Origin: Kitasatospora paranensis
Lineage (GTDB): Bacteria > Actinomycetota > Actinomycetes > Streptomycetales > Streptomycetaceae
Length of the DNA stretch: 64,000 nt
Assembly: GCF_039544005.1 (NCBI RefSeq)
Contig: NZ_BAABKV010000001.1
Span: forward strand, 2,108,001 to 2,172,000
Reading direction: 5' to 3'
Positions 36,302 through 46,622 of the stretch are shown here, one piece after another. Each line of letters begins with the position of its first letter. Position 1 is the stretch's first letter. The notes below the pieces were generated by a model. The model saw nothing but the letters and a program-made list of their open reading frames with translations. It was not told the origin of the DNA and did not search any database. The translations under genes were made by a program, and so were the position numbers.

Positions 36302-37240
36302 TCAGGCGCGGCCCTCGACCGCGGTGCCGACGAGGAGTTGGGCCCAGCGGGCATGGCCGGAGGGTGCGGGGCCGGTGCAGAACCAGAGCGTGCAGCGGCC
36401 GTCCCGGTCGACCAGGGCGGTGAGTTCGCCGGCCCGCCCGTTCCTGGGGAGCGCGGGGCCGGGGTGGCGCTCGTCGATCGGGACGGCGTCCGGGGTGTGC
36501 GGCACGGCCGGCGGCAGCGGTTCGGCCTCGCGGGGCATCAGCCAGACCTGGGCCCACGCCTCGGACTGGAACGCGCCGCCGTTGTCGGTCTTCGACAGCC
36601 CGAACACGCCCTGCCCACCGGAACTCTCGCCGAGCACGCCGATGCCCTGGTCACCGATGCCGGCCACGCCGGGGCCGAGGCTGCTGCGGCCGATGACCCC
36701 GGCGCCCGCGTCGCCCTCGCCCGAGACGCCGGTGTCGCCCTTGCCGCGGACCCCGGTGCCGGTGTCGGCGAGCCCGACCACGCCGCCCGGCTCGACGGCC
36801 TCGAAGGCGGGATCGCGGGAGGTGCCGTCGGCGTAGCCGAGCACGCCGCTCCCGCCGCGGCCGAACAGGCCCGGCGAGCCGCTGCCGCCCACGCCGAGCA
36901 CGCCGGCCTGGGTCTGCTGCTCGTCGGTGCGGTCCCGGGCCACCGCGTGGACGTAGCCGACCAGGCCGTTCATGCCGCGGGCCACCACGCCGTTGCCGGC
37001 GGGGATCGTGCCGGCGGCACCGCCGGTCGGGAAGGCGACGGTGCCGGTGGCGTGCAGGGCGTCGACGCCCTCGGGGTTGGCGGTCGGCACGTGGTCGCCG
37101 ACGGTGGCGATCTTGAGGACGAAGTCCTCCTGGTAGCCGGCGGGGTCGTCGCCGGTCGCGAGGAGGACCGTCCGTTCCTGACTGCGGTTGGTCCGGCCGG
37201 CCGCCATGTCGTCGCCGGCCTGTCCGGCTCCTGCGCCCAT
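36302..37240 (-). CDS. Glycine-rich repeat protein (GVxGxG repeats)
   Basis: 312 residues from ATG 37240 with AGGAGGA upstream. After a short polar N-terminus the middle (about residues 85-215) is built of repeats such as GVLGVGGSG, GLFGRGGSGVLGY, GVRGKGDTGVSGEG, GVIGRSSLG. This is a periodic beta-solenoid or fibre-like pattern, as seen in some tail-fibre and surface proteins. There is no signal peptide. The C-terminal part (TLWFCTGPAPSGHARWAQLLVG) is a separate small domain. Function unknown; similar repeat proteins occur in actinomycetes. Confidence 0.7.
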   Translation of the reverse strand: MGAGAGQAGDDMAAGRTNRSQERTVLLATGDDPAGYQEDFVLKIATVGDHVPTANPEGVDALHATGTVAFPTGGAAGTIPAGNGVVARGMNGLVGYVHAVARDRTDEQQTQAGVLGVGGSGSPGLFGRGGSGVLGYADGTSRDPAFEAVEPGGVVGLADTGTGVRGKGDTGVSGEGDAGAGVIGRSSLGPGVAGIGDQGIGVLGESSGGQGVFGLSKTDNGGAFQSEAWAQVWLMPREAEPLPPAVPHTPDAVPIDERHPGPALPRNGRAGELTALVDRDGRCTLWFCTGPAPSGHARWAQLLVGTAVEGRA

Positions 37241-37382
37241 CGGGTCCTCCTGCGGTCGGTGGGACGGGCCGGTGCGAACCCGTCCGCTCCCCACCTTGGG
37301 CCGGGCCGGGCGGCAGCCGCACGGCCGGGCGTCCGAACGGGTCGCGGACGCCCGGGCCGTGCGGGCCCCTTCCGACGGGCCG

Positions 37383-37780
37383 CTACAGCTCGTCGGCCCC
37401 GGTGCGCGGCGGGCCCTCGGCGGCCAGCGCCCCGCTCTCCGCATCGGTGAACAGCCGGGAGCGGATCAGGAAGCGGACGCCCTCCGGGGCCTCCAGTGAG
37501 AAGCCGCTGCCCCGCCCGGGGACGACGTCGACCGTCAGGTGGGTGTGCCGCCAGTACGCGTACTGGTCGGCGCTCATCCAGAACGGCGTGTCGCCGACCG
37601 GCAGCCGGGCGAGCAGGACATCGGCGGCGCCGACCCGGAACTCGCCGCGCGGGTAGCACATCGGGGCGCTGCCGTCGCAGCACCCGCCGGACTGGTGGAA
37701 CATCACCGGCCCGTTCAGCGCCGCCAGCTTCCCGAGCAACTCCTCGGCAGCCGGGGTCAGTTCGACCCGCGCGACGGGCA

Positions 37781-37781
<1 letters not shown>
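37383..37781 (-). CDS. DUF779 protein next to aldehyde dehydrogenase
   Basis: 132 residues. ATG 37781 overlaps the ALDH stop by one base, so translation is coupled. The sequence has the DUF779 hallmark HQSGGCCDGSAPMCYPRGEF with three conserved cysteines and DTPFWMSADQYAYWRHTHLTVDVVPGRG. This family nearly always sits beside acetaldehyde dehydrogenases and probably helps metal or redox handling of the enzyme; the biochemical role is not known. Confidence 0.85.
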
Positions 37782-39298
<1,517 letters not shown>

Positions 39299-39419
39299 GG
39301 CGACTCTCCTCGTCGAAAGGCGCGTTCGGGGGCGTCACGCGGCCGTCCACCGCCATGACGCAGGTCACTCTCACCCCTTCGGGTTGGTGAAAGGTTGGCG
39401 ACACGCGGGCGGGGGCGCG

Positions 39420-40643
39420 TCAGTCCCGCCGGGCGGCGTGCAGCCGGCCCAGGGCGATCGCCCGGCGCGCGTCCGCGGACGGCAGGACGCACAGCGCGTG
39501 TTCGTGCACCTCGGCGTCGTACGGGGCGAGTTCGCCGTAGCGCAGGGCCGGCCCGGGGTCGGCGGCGGCGAGCACCGCGGAGCGGACGGCGACCTCCAGG
39601 CAGACGCGGTGCTCGACGATGCCCGGCGCCTCGGACTGCGGCAGCAGCGGGCCGGTCCAGTGCCGGAGCGCGCCGGCGGTGTCGCCGCGTCCCAGGGCCC
39701 GGAGCACGGCGACGGCGTCGCAGTCGACGGGTTCGGTGAGCCGGTAGCGGCGGGCGGCGACGGCCCCGCCCAGGGCCCGCCGCAGGTGGGAGAGTTCGGC
39801 CTTGACGGTGGCCGCGGACACCGGCCGGTCGCCGTAGAGGGCGGTGTGCAGCCGGTCGGCGGTGAAGCCGTCCGGCTCCAGTGCGAGCAGGGTGAGGATC
39901 TCCAGCCTGCGGGGCGGGAGGCGCAGCGGCAGCCCGGCGCGCGAGGCGGCCGCGCGCCCCAGACAGCGCAGCCGCAGTCCCCCGGCGGGCGCCGGGTGTT
40001 CCGGCGGCAGCCCGGCCTCGACGGCGGAGGCCAGCGCCCGGACGGTGGAGAGCGCCAGCGGGTGCGAGCGGTCCCAGGTGGTGGAGAGGTCGAGGACGCC
40101 CAGGATCCGGCCGTCCGGGCGGCGGATCGGCGCGCCGTAGCAGACCCAGCCGTGCAGGGCGGAGACCAGGTGCTCGGCGGAGAACACCGTGCTCGGGCGG
40201 CCGGTGCGCAGCGCCAGCGAGAGCGCGTTGGTGCCCATCGCCGACTCGTCCCAGCGGCCGCCGGGGGCGAAGTTGACCCGCTCGGCCTGGCGTTGCATGA
40301 CCCGGCCGCCGCAGGTCCACAGGATGGTGCCGCTCTCGTCGGTGACGGCGGCCACGAAGCCGGCGTCCTCGGCGATGCTGCGCAGGTCGGCGGCGAGCCG
40401 GCCGACGGGGTCGTGCAGCGGGGAGCGGGCCCAGCGGGGGTCGGGGGCGCCGCCCTCGGCGACCGGCGCGAAGGTGCGGCCGGGGTCGACGGTGGGCAGC
40501 GAACGCTGCCAGGAGTCGGCGACCTCGGGGCGGAGCGCCGTCCCCGCCCCCGCCCCGGGCCCGGGCCCGGACGGACGGCCGGGCACCCAGCGGGACCACG
40601 CGTTCTCCAGCGCCTCCCGGCGCCGGCGGAGATCACTGTGCAC
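39420..40643 (-). CDS. GAF-domain transcription regulator (AcoR-like sensor with winged HTH)
   Basis: 407 residues. GTG 40643 is chosen because GGGAGGAC lies just upstream and the product then begins HSDLRRRREALENAWSRW, usual for this family. A GAF domain occupies about residues 90-230 (WDESAMGTNALSLALRTGRPSTVFSAEH is a signature). The C-terminal part holds a winged HTH (GFTADRLHTALYGDRPVSAATVKAELSHLRRALGG). There is no AAA module, so it is not a sigma-54 activator. It probably activates the ALDH operon immediately downstream in response to an aldehyde or alcohol. Confidence 0.83.
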   Translation of the reverse strand: MHSDLRRRREALENAWSRWVPGRPSGPGPGAGAGTALRPEVADSWQRSLPTVDPGRTFAPVAEGGAPDPRWARSPLHDPVGRLAADLRSIAEDAGFVAAVTDESGTILWTCGGRVMQRQAERVNFAPGGRWDESAMGTNALSLALRTGRPSTVFSAEHLVSALHGWVCYGAPIRRPDGRILGVLDLSTTWDRSHPLALSTVRALASAVEAGLPPEHPAPAGGLRLRCLGRAAASRAGLPLRLPPRRLEILTLLALEPDGFTADRLHTALYGDRPVSAATVKAELSHLRRALGGAVAARRYRLTEPVDCDAVAVLRALGRGDTAGALRHWTGPLLPQSEAPGIVEHRVCLEVAVRSAVLAAADPGPALRYGELAPYDAEVHEHALCVLPSADARRAIALGRLHAARRD

Positions 40644-40976
40644 GGAACGGTCCTCCCTCGCGGCCGCGGACGGGCACGCCCCGCCCCCGACCGGCCGCAC
40701 CGCTGTCCTTCCCCGCTGCGGGCGGCCGCTACCCGTCGGGGCGCGCGCCCCGGCCCCGCGGGGCCGCGCAAGGGGCGCGCGGGGCCGCCGGGACGCCCGG
40801 GAGAGGGCGCGCGCCAGGCGTTCAGCCGGTCCACATCTGCGCTCCGTCGGACGGTCACCTCGCCGCCGGTCTGAAGCGGAACACATACGGGTGACCCGTC
40901 ATGAGCCTGACGGCCGCCGCCCGGGCCGGGTGCGGCGACCCGCGCCCGGCCCGTCCACGACCACGGAGAGTCCGCC
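40644..40976. other. Divergent intergenic region (333 bp)
   Basis: This gap between the GAF regulator and olsB is very GC-rich. I see no gene in it; open frames here are shadows. It should hold promoters for both neighbours, but I see no clear -35/-10 pair. A CGGCCGCGGGG-type tract near 40720-40800 could form local secondary structure. Confidence 0.4.
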
Positions 40977-41759
40977 ATGACCACTGCCCCCGCCCGTACG
41001 ATCCACGCCCCTGCCTCACCCCCCGCCTACACCGTGGCGCTGGCCCGCGACGAGGCCGACGTCCGGGCCGCCCAGCGGCTGCGGTACGCGGTCTTCGCCC
41101 GGGAGATGGGCGCCGTGCTGGACAGCGCGCTGCCGGGCCTGGACGCCGACCCGTTCGACGCGTTCTGCGACCACCTGCTCGTCCGGGACACCCGTACGGA
41201 GGAGGTGGTCGGCACCTACCGGCTGCTCGGGCCGCAGGCGGCGCAGCGGGCCGGACGGCTGTACTCGGACACCGAGTTCGACCTGTCGGCGCTGGCCGGC
41301 CTGCGGCCGGGCCTGGTCGAGGTCGGGCGCTCCTGCATCCACCCCGACCACCGGGGGGACGGCGCGGTGATCAACCTGATGTGGGGCGGCATCGCCCGCT
41401 ACCTGGCGCAGACCGGCAACACCTGGGTGGCCGGCTGCTGCTCGGTGCCGCTCACGAACGGCGGCACGACAGCCGCCGGCGTGTGGGACACGGTCGCGGC
41501 CAGGCACCTCTCGCCGCCGGAGTACCGGGTGCGTCCGCTGCGCCCGTGGGACCACTCCGGCGTCGTCCGGCCGCAGCACACCGGCCGGACGGCGATGCCG
41601 CCGCTGCTCCGCGGCTACCTGCGGCTCGGTGCGTGGGTGTGCGGCGAGCCGGCGTACGACCCGGACTTCTCGGTGGCCGACCTGTACGTGCTGCTGTCGC
41701 TGGAGCGGACCGACCCGCGCTACCTGCGGCACTTCCTGTCGGCGGGGGCGCAGCCGTGA
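40977..41759 (+). CDS. olsB: L-ornithine N-alpha-acyltransferase-like protein (OlsB)
   Basis: 260 residues from ATG 40977. A GNAT-type acyltransferase: LRYAVFAREMGAVLDSA, DHLLVRDTRTEEVVGTYRLL, and GLVEVGRSCIHPDHRGDGAVINLMW are hallmarks of OlsB, which transfers a 3-hydroxyacyl chain from ACP to ornithine. It is followed with a GTGA overlap by an OlsA-type acyltransferase. The two steps give ornithine lipids, phosphate-free membrane lipids made under phosphate limitation. I see no PHO box in the upstream region. Confidence 0.85.
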   Translation: MTTAPARTIHAPASPPAYTVALARDEADVRAAQRLRYAVFAREMGAVLDSALPGLDADPFDAFCDHLLVRDTRTEEVVGTYRLLGPQAAQRAGRLYSDTEFDLSALAGLRPGLVEVGRSCIHPDHRGDGAVINLMWGGIARYLAQTGNTWVAGCCSVPLTNGGTTAAGVWDTVAARHLSPPEYRVRPLRPWDHSGVVRPQHTGRTAMPPLLRGYLRLGAWVCGEPAYDPDFSVADLYVLLSLERTDPRYLRHFLSAGAQP

Positions 41760-42655
41760 GCGTCTGGCTCCCGACGGCGCCGTGCACCCCGGAGGACTGC
41801 GTGGCCGCCCCCGGCCCGGCGGTCGGCCCGGCGGTGCGGGCGGCCCGCTGCGCGGGGTGCGCAGCCCTGCTGGTGGCGGGCGTGGCGCTGATGCCGCTCG
41901 TGCGGGCCCTCCGTCCCCGGTCGCGGGAGGCGGCGGTGCGGCTGTGGGCCCGGCTGTTGCTGGGCTCGCTCGGTGTCCGGCTCCGGGTGACGGGTGACGG
42001 CCCGGGAGCCCCGGCGGGGCGGACGGGCGGGGCGCTGCTGGCGGCCAACCACGTGTCCTGGCTGGACATCCTGCTGGTGGCGGCCGTGCGGCCGGGCCGG
42101 ATGCTCGCCAAGGCGGAGGTGCGGCGGTGGCCGCTGCTGGGCCCGCTGGCGGCCCGGGGCGGCACGGTGTTCCTGGACCGGGACGGCCTGCGGGCGCTGC
42201 CGGGCACCGTCGCCGAGGTCGCGGCGTCGCTCGGCCGGGGCGAGCGGGTGGCGGTCTTCCCGGAGGGCAGCACCTGGTGCGGCCGGGGCGGCGGGCGCTT
42301 CCGTCCGGCGCTGTTCGAGGCGGCCGTCCGGTCGGGTGCGGCGGTGGAGCCGGTGGCGATCCGGTACACCGCGGCGGACGGCGCGCCGACCACGGTGGCG
42401 GCGTTCGTGGGCGACGACGGTCTGCTGCCGTCGCTGGGCCGGGTGGTGGCCAGCCGCGGCCTGGTGGCCGAGCTGGTGCTGCTTCCGGCGATCCCGGCCG
42501 GACGCCACGGCGGCCGCCGGGAGCTGGCGCGGGCGGCGCAGGCGGCCGTCCGGGCCGGGCTGGCGGTGCCTGCCGCGGCCGGGGCGGGCCGGGCGGCGAC
42601 CCCTGCGGTGGTGCCGCCGCCGCGGCGGGCGCTGCGTCCGGCCCGGTCCGCCTGA
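41756..42655 (+). CDS. olsA: Lyso-ornithine lipid O-acyltransferase-like protein (OlsA, PlsC family)
   Basis: 299 residues; GTG 41756 overlaps the olsB stop. It is a 1-acyl-glycerol-phosphate acyltransferase-type enzyme with the catalytic NHVSWLD motif (NHx4D), VFLDRDG and FPEGSTW. One N-terminal hydrophobic segment suggests membrane attachment. With OlsB it completes ornithine lipid synthesis. The stop codon TGA at 42653-42655 is also the target-site duplication of the adjacent IS element, so the insertion left the protein intact. The Ala/Pro-rich C-terminus is unusually long. Confidence 0.85.
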   Translation: MSVWLPTAPCTPEDCVAAPGPAVGPAVRAARCAGCAALLVAGVALMPLVRALRPRSREAAVRLWARLLLGSLGVRLRVTGDGPGAPAGRTGGALLAANHVSWLDILLVAAVRPGRMLAKAEVRRWPLLGPLAARGGTVFLDRDGLRALPGTVAEVAASLGRGERVAVFPEGSTWCGRGGGRFRPALFEAAVRSGAAVEPVAIRYTAADGAPTTVAAFVGDDGLLPSLGRVVASRGLVAELVLLPAIPAGRHGGRRELARAAQAAVRAGLAVPAAAGAGRAATPAVVPPPRRALRPARSA

Positions 42656-42670
42656 GAAAGTGTTGGGTAA
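42656..42670 (+). repeat. IS left inverted repeat
   Basis: GAAAGTGTTGGGTAA, perfect complement of 43634-43648, directly follows the TGA target duplication that also serves as the olsA stop. Confidence 0.93.
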
Positions 42671-42701
42671 TTGATCAGCTGCATGGAGTGATGCATGGGT
42701 T

Positions 42702-43625
42702 GTGATCTTCGCGGGCGAGGTGTCCGCGAAGATCGCCGCCATGTGTGTCTGTTCGTGTAAGCCGTCCTATGAATCGTCGTTGACGGATGCTCAGTGGGCG
42801 GTGATCGAGCCGTTGCTGCCGGAGCGGGACCTGCGTCGGGGTGGCCGTCCGTTGAAGTTCCCGCGCAGGCTGATTGTGGACACCGTGCTGTACGTGCTGG
42901 TCAGCGGTTGTGCCTGGCGGCTGGTGCCGCATGACCTGGCGCCGTGGGACGCGGCCTATCGGTGGTTTCGTGCCTGGACGGCGGACGGGACCTGGGACCG
43001 GGTCCACGACGCGCTGCGCGAGCGGGTCCGGCTGGCGGACGGCCGGGATCCGCAGCCGTCGGCGGCGGTGCTGGACTCGCAGTCGGCTCGCAGTCACCAG
43101 GGCGGGCAGGCGATCGGCTACGACGCGGGCAAGCGTGTGCGTGGCCGCAAGCGGCACCTGCTGGTGGACACCTGTGGACTCGTGCTGCGGGCGGTCGTGC
43201 ACTCGGCCTCGGTGCAGGACCGGGCGGGCGCGAAGCTGGTCCTTGCCGGGATCCGGAACCTGTTTCCGCAGGTCGGGCTGGTCTGGGTCGACGGCGGCTA
43301 CGTCAATGTCGTCGATGCCAGCCTGGTCGGCTGGGCGGCGGAGCACGAGAACCTGGAGATCGTCGCGGTGCCGCGGAACGCCGATGTGAAAGGCTTCCGG
43401 GTGCTGCCCCGCAGGTGGGTGGTGGAGCGGACTTTCTCCTGGCTGGGGCGGTGCAGACGGTTGGCACGGGACTACGAACGCAAGACCGCGCACGCCGAGG
43501 CGATGATCAAGGTTGCGATGATCCGGCTCATGGCCGCTCGCCTCGCCGGCGAGGAGATCGAACCGCGCGGCCCCATCGAGACCGAAGCAGCCCGCCGCCT
43601 CGCCGACGACCTCAAAACCGAGTAG
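42702..43625 (+). CDS. IS5-family DDE transposase
   Basis: 307 residues from GTG 42702; ATG 42741 is an alternative start that gives the more usual N-terminus before SSLTDAQWAVIEPLLP. The DDE triad is visible: Asp in AVLDSQSARS, Asp in LVWVDGGY and Glu in RRWVVERTFSWLGR, with the Y-x2-R-x3-E-x6-K region around RRLARDYERK. The full length and lack of interruption indicate it is functional. It catalyses cut-and-paste movement of the element. Confidence 0.93.
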   Translation: MIFAGEVSAKIAAMCVCSCKPSYESSLTDAQWAVIEPLLPERDLRRGGRPLKFPRRLIVDTVLYVLVSGCAWRLVPHDLAPWDAAYRWFRAWTADGTWDRVHDALRERVRLADGRDPQPSAAVLDSQSARSHQGGQAIGYDAGKRVRGRKRHLLVDTCGLVLRAVVHSASVQDRAGAKLVLAGIRNLFPQVGLVWVDGGYVNVVDASLVGWAAEHENLEIVAVPRNADVKGFRVLPRRWVVERTFSWLGRCRRLARDYERKTAHAEAMIKVAMIRLMAARLAGEEIEPRGPIETEAARRLADDLKTE

Positions 43626-43633
43626 TCCCCCGC

Positions 43634-43648
43634 TTACCCAACACTTTC
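43634..43648 (-). repeat. IS right inverted repeat
   Basis: TTACCCAACACTTTC, perfect complement of the left end, followed by the second TGA target copy. Confidence 0.93.
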
Positions 43649-43859
43649 TGAGGCCGGGCGGCGACCGGGGAGGCCGGGCGGGCCGACGGCGCGGTCGCCG
43701 ACCCGCGGACGGATCGGGATCGCGCCGACGGAGCACGGCACCAGGGCTTGTCCGACAACTCCCGCCGCGCGTACGACGCCGGGCGTCTCCCCAGCCTTCG
43801 GCCGGGAGGTGCCCCCAGCCCGGACGCACCGGCGAATCGTCCAGCACGGGACCGATCGG

Positions 43860-44543
43860 TCAGGCGGCGATGGAGACGATCCGCCGCACGGTCTGCGGCT
43901 CGTCGAGCACCTGGAGCATGTGGTGGGCGACGTCGGCCCGCGGGACGGACCAGCCACCGCGGACGTTGCGCCCGACGGCCGTGCGGTACACGCCGGTCGG
44001 CGGCCGGTCGGTGAGCTTGGGCGGGCGGACGACCGTCCAGTCGAGTCCGCTCGCCAGCACGGCCTCCTCCATCAGCGCGAGGTCGGCGTAGTGCGCGCGG
44101 AGGATCGTCTTGATCATCGGGTTGAGCACGTGCCGCATGACGAAACCGTCGCCGGGGTCGTGCCGGGGCGGGGCCGGACGGGCCGGGGTGGGCACGGTGC
44201 CGACGGGTGCGGCGCTGACCACGACGAGCCGGCGGACGCCGGTGGCCTGCATGGCGCGGATCATGGCCCGGGTGCCCCGCTGGGCGACGCCGGCCTCGGC
44301 GGTGGACCGGGCGCCCAGCCCGGACAGCACCGCGTCGGCGCCCTCCACCGCGGCTTCGAGGACCGCCGGGTCGGCGGCCGCGAGGTCGGCGGTGACGATG
44401 CGGGCGGCGTCCGGCGGCTGCCCGTCCACGGCCAGGCGGGCGGGATTGCGGACGACGGCAGTGGTCTCATGGCCGGCGGCGAGCGCCTGGTCCAGGATCT
44501 GGCGGCCGATGCCGCCGGTCGCGGCGAACACGGTGAGTTTCAC
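43860..44543 (-). CDS. NAD(P)-binding NmrA/SDR-like oxidoreductase
   Basis: 227 residues from GTG 44543 with GGAGGAGGAAG upstream. Rossmann motif FAATGGIGRQIL at the N-terminus and RPPKLTDRPPTG near the end are typical of atypical SDRs of the YwnB/NmrA kind. It shares strand and probably transcript with the next NmrA-type gene (41 bp gap) and the ECF sigma factor. ECF41 sigma factors are regularly found with such oxidoreductase genes. Confidence 0.82.
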   Translation of the reverse strand: MKLTVFAATGGIGRQILDQALAAGHETTAVVRNPARLAVDGQPPDAARIVTADLAAADPAVLEAAVEGADAVLSGLGARSTAEAGVAQRGTRAMIRAMQATGVRRLVVVSAAPVGTVPTPARPAPPRHDPGDGFVMRHVLNPMIKTILRAHYADLALMEEAVLASGLDWTVVRPPKLTDRPPTGVYRTAVGRNVRGGWSVPRADVAHHMLQVLDEPQTVRRIVSIAA

Positions 44544-44584
44544 GGCTTCCTCCTCCGGAGGATCGAACGGATGGTCGGGGGCGG

Positions 44585-45454
44585 TCAGGCCGCGGCGGCC
44601 GGCCGGGCCGAGAAGGCGTCGGCGTGGTCGGCGACCCAGGTCGCGTAGTCGCGGGCCGGCCGGCCGAGCACCCGCCGGACGGTGTCGGTGACGGGGGCGG
44701 GCCGGCCGAGCTCGCGTCGGTAGCGGGCCATCAGGGCGGCGACGAAAGGCTCGCCCGCGCCCTGCCGGACGAGGCCCTCGGCGGCGGCCTCGGGCGGCAC
44801 GCCCCGGTAGGCCAGCGGGCGGCCGAGCACCTCGCCGATCACCTCGACCATCCGGGCGTGAGTGAGGGAGTGCGGCCCGGTGAGGTCGAGGCGGCCGAGC
44901 GGCCGGTCCGCGACCAGGGCGCGGGCGGCGACGGCCGCGAGATCCCGCTCGTGGATCGGTGCCTCGGCGAACTCCGGGTACGGGCCGCGGACGACATCGC
45001 CGGCCCGGATCTGGGCGCCCCAGGCGTGCAGGCTGCTGGCGGCGAACGTGCCGGAGCGCAGGCTGGCCCACTCCAGGCCGCTGCCGGCGGCGGCCTGCTC
45101 CGCCTCCTTGTTGCGGTCGCCGCGGTGCCGGGACGGCTGGTCGTCCAGGGCCTCGTCGATGTTGAGGGCGGCCAGGGCGACCACCCGGCGCACGCCCCGG
45201 TCGCGGGCGAGGGCGACGAGTTCGGCGGCGGCGTCGCCGGCGGCCCGGGGGTGCAGGAAGAATGCGGTGACGCCCTCCAGGGCGCCGGCGAGGGTGTCCG
45301 GACGGGACGGGTCGCCGTGGACGGTCTCGACCCCGCCGGGCAGGGCGGCGGCGGCCGGGTCGCGGGTCACCGCGCGGACGGCGCGGCCCTCGGCGGCCAG
45401 GGCGGTCACGAGCGGGCGGCCGACCAGGCCGGTCGCTCCGGTCACGAGGATCAT
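44585..45454 (-). CDS. NmrA-family NAD(P)H-binding oxidoreductase
   Basis: 289 residues from ATG 45454 with AGGAGAG upstream. N-terminal ILVTGATGLVGRPLV is the glycine-rich Rossmann motif; GPHSLTHARMVEVIGEVLGRPL is typical of NmrA/azoreductase-like proteins. The catalytic Tyr-x3-Lys of classical SDRs is missing. It lies between the sigma factor and the other oxidoreductase in a minus-strand set. The substrate is unknown. Confidence 0.83.
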   Translation of the reverse strand: MILVTGATGLVGRPLVTALAAEGRAVRAVTRDPAAAALPGGVETVHGDPSRPDTLAGALEGVTAFFLHPRAAGDAAAELVALARDRGVRRVVALAALNIDEALDDQPSRHRGDRNKEAEQAAAGSGLEWASLRSGTFAASSLHAWGAQIRAGDVVRGPYPEFAEAPIHERDLAAVAARALVADRPLGRLDLTGPHSLTHARMVEVIGEVLGRPLAYRGVPPEAAAEGLVRQGAGEPFVAALMARYRRELGRPAPVTDTVRRVLGRPARDYATWVADHADAFSARPAAAA

Positions 45455-45564
45455 GGTCTCTCTCCTTCGGCACGGGCGGTGGGTGGTGCGGGTCCGCCCG
45501 GCCGGGCCGCCGGCGGGCATGCCGGAGCGGGCCCGGGCGCGACGGGCGGGGACGACGCGGTGGT

Positions 45565-46511
45565 TCAGCCGACGTGGGCGAGCTTGTCGGGGTTGGTCAC
45601 GAAGTAGATGCCGGCCACCCGGCCGCCGTCCGGGGTCAGCTCCACGACGAGGACGCCGAACGGCGTGTCGCCGCGGAACAGCAGCGCCGACGGGTCGCCG
45701 TTGGCCCACGCCCAGCGGACCTCCAGCTGGGCACCGGCCCGGCGCGGCCCGGTCAGCAGCAGGCGGGCGACGCGTTCCCGGCCGTGCACGGGGCGCAGCC
45801 CCGCCGCGACCGCCTTGCCGCCGCCGTCCGCCCAGAGGGTGACCTCCGGTGCCAGCAGCTCCATCAGGGCGTTCAGGTCGCCGCCGCCGACGGCGGCCGC
45901 GAACCGCTCGGTGACCTGGCGGCGCAGGTGCGGGTCGGCGCGGTAGCGGGGGCGCCGGGCGTGCACGTGCTCCCGGGCGCGGTGGGCGAGCTGCCGCACC
46001 GCGGCGGGTGTACGGCCGAGGATCCCGGCGATCTCGGTGTGCGGGTACCCGAACACCTCGTGCAGGACGAACACCGCCCGCTCCAGCGGGGCGAGCGTCT
46101 CCAGGACGACCAGCAGGGCCATGGACACCGACTCGGCGCGCTCGGCGAGGTCGGCGGTGCTCTCCGGCGCGTCGGCCCGGTCGAGGCCGCTGACCAGGGG
46201 CTCCGGCAGCCAGGGGCCGACGTAGCTCTCGCGGCGGCGGCTGAGGGCGGTGCGCCGGGCGATCGCCTTGTTCACCGCGATCCGCACCAGGTAGGCCCGC
46301 GGGATCTCGATCGGCGCCCGGTCGGGGCCGCTCTCGCGGCCGGCCCAGGCGAGCCAGGTCTCCTGGAGCACGTCCTCGGTGTCGGCGACGCTGCCGAGCA
46401 TGTTGTAGACGATGGAGAACAGCAGCTCACGGTGGTCGGTGAAGAGCCGGGTCGCGGACTCCGGGGTGTCCCGGGGCCGCCGGCGGGTGCGGTGTCGCCG
46501 GGGTCGGTCAT
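45565..46511 (-). CDS. ECF RNA polymerase sigma factor, SigJ/ECF41-like; N-terminal frame slip
   Basis: About 315 residues. It starts at ATG 46511 (GGAGGCG upstream) with [11 protein letters not shown], slips near 46470 in a CCCCGGG run and goes on as [39 protein letters not shown] (sigma2). Sigma4 is at [36 protein letters not shown]-terminal SnoaL-like domain ([30 protein letters not shown]) is the mark of ECF41. ECF41 genes have no anti-sigma partner and use this extension for self-control; they lie next to oxidoreductase/epimerase genes, as here. Confidence 0.85.
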
Positions 46512-46622
46512 CGTGGCGCCTCCTGTCGCGGTTGCTGCCATCCAAGAGTCCGGCGGGGGCCCGGGGTGTGACATCCGGCGCCCGGATGTGTGCGGCGCCA
46601 CAGCCGGACGATACTGGCTGGT

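Larger units (their letters stand above)
42656..43648 (+). mobile_element. IS5-family insertion sequence, complete
   Basis: A 993-bp element with perfect 15-bp terminal inverted repeats (GAAAGTGTTGGGTAA at 42656-42670 and its complement at 43634-43648). It is flanked by TGA direct repeats at 42653-42655 and 43649-43651, a 3-bp T-N-A duplication as expected for some IS5 groups. It carries one intact transposase. Its composition is slightly lower in GC than the host. Perfect ends and an intact gene indicate a recent, potentially active insertion. Confidence 0.93.

Noticed and set aside
40720..40800. Possible terminator or regulatory RNA in the divergent gap before olsB
   Set aside because: The tract is GC-rich but I could not find a stem longer than a few base pairs with matching arms.
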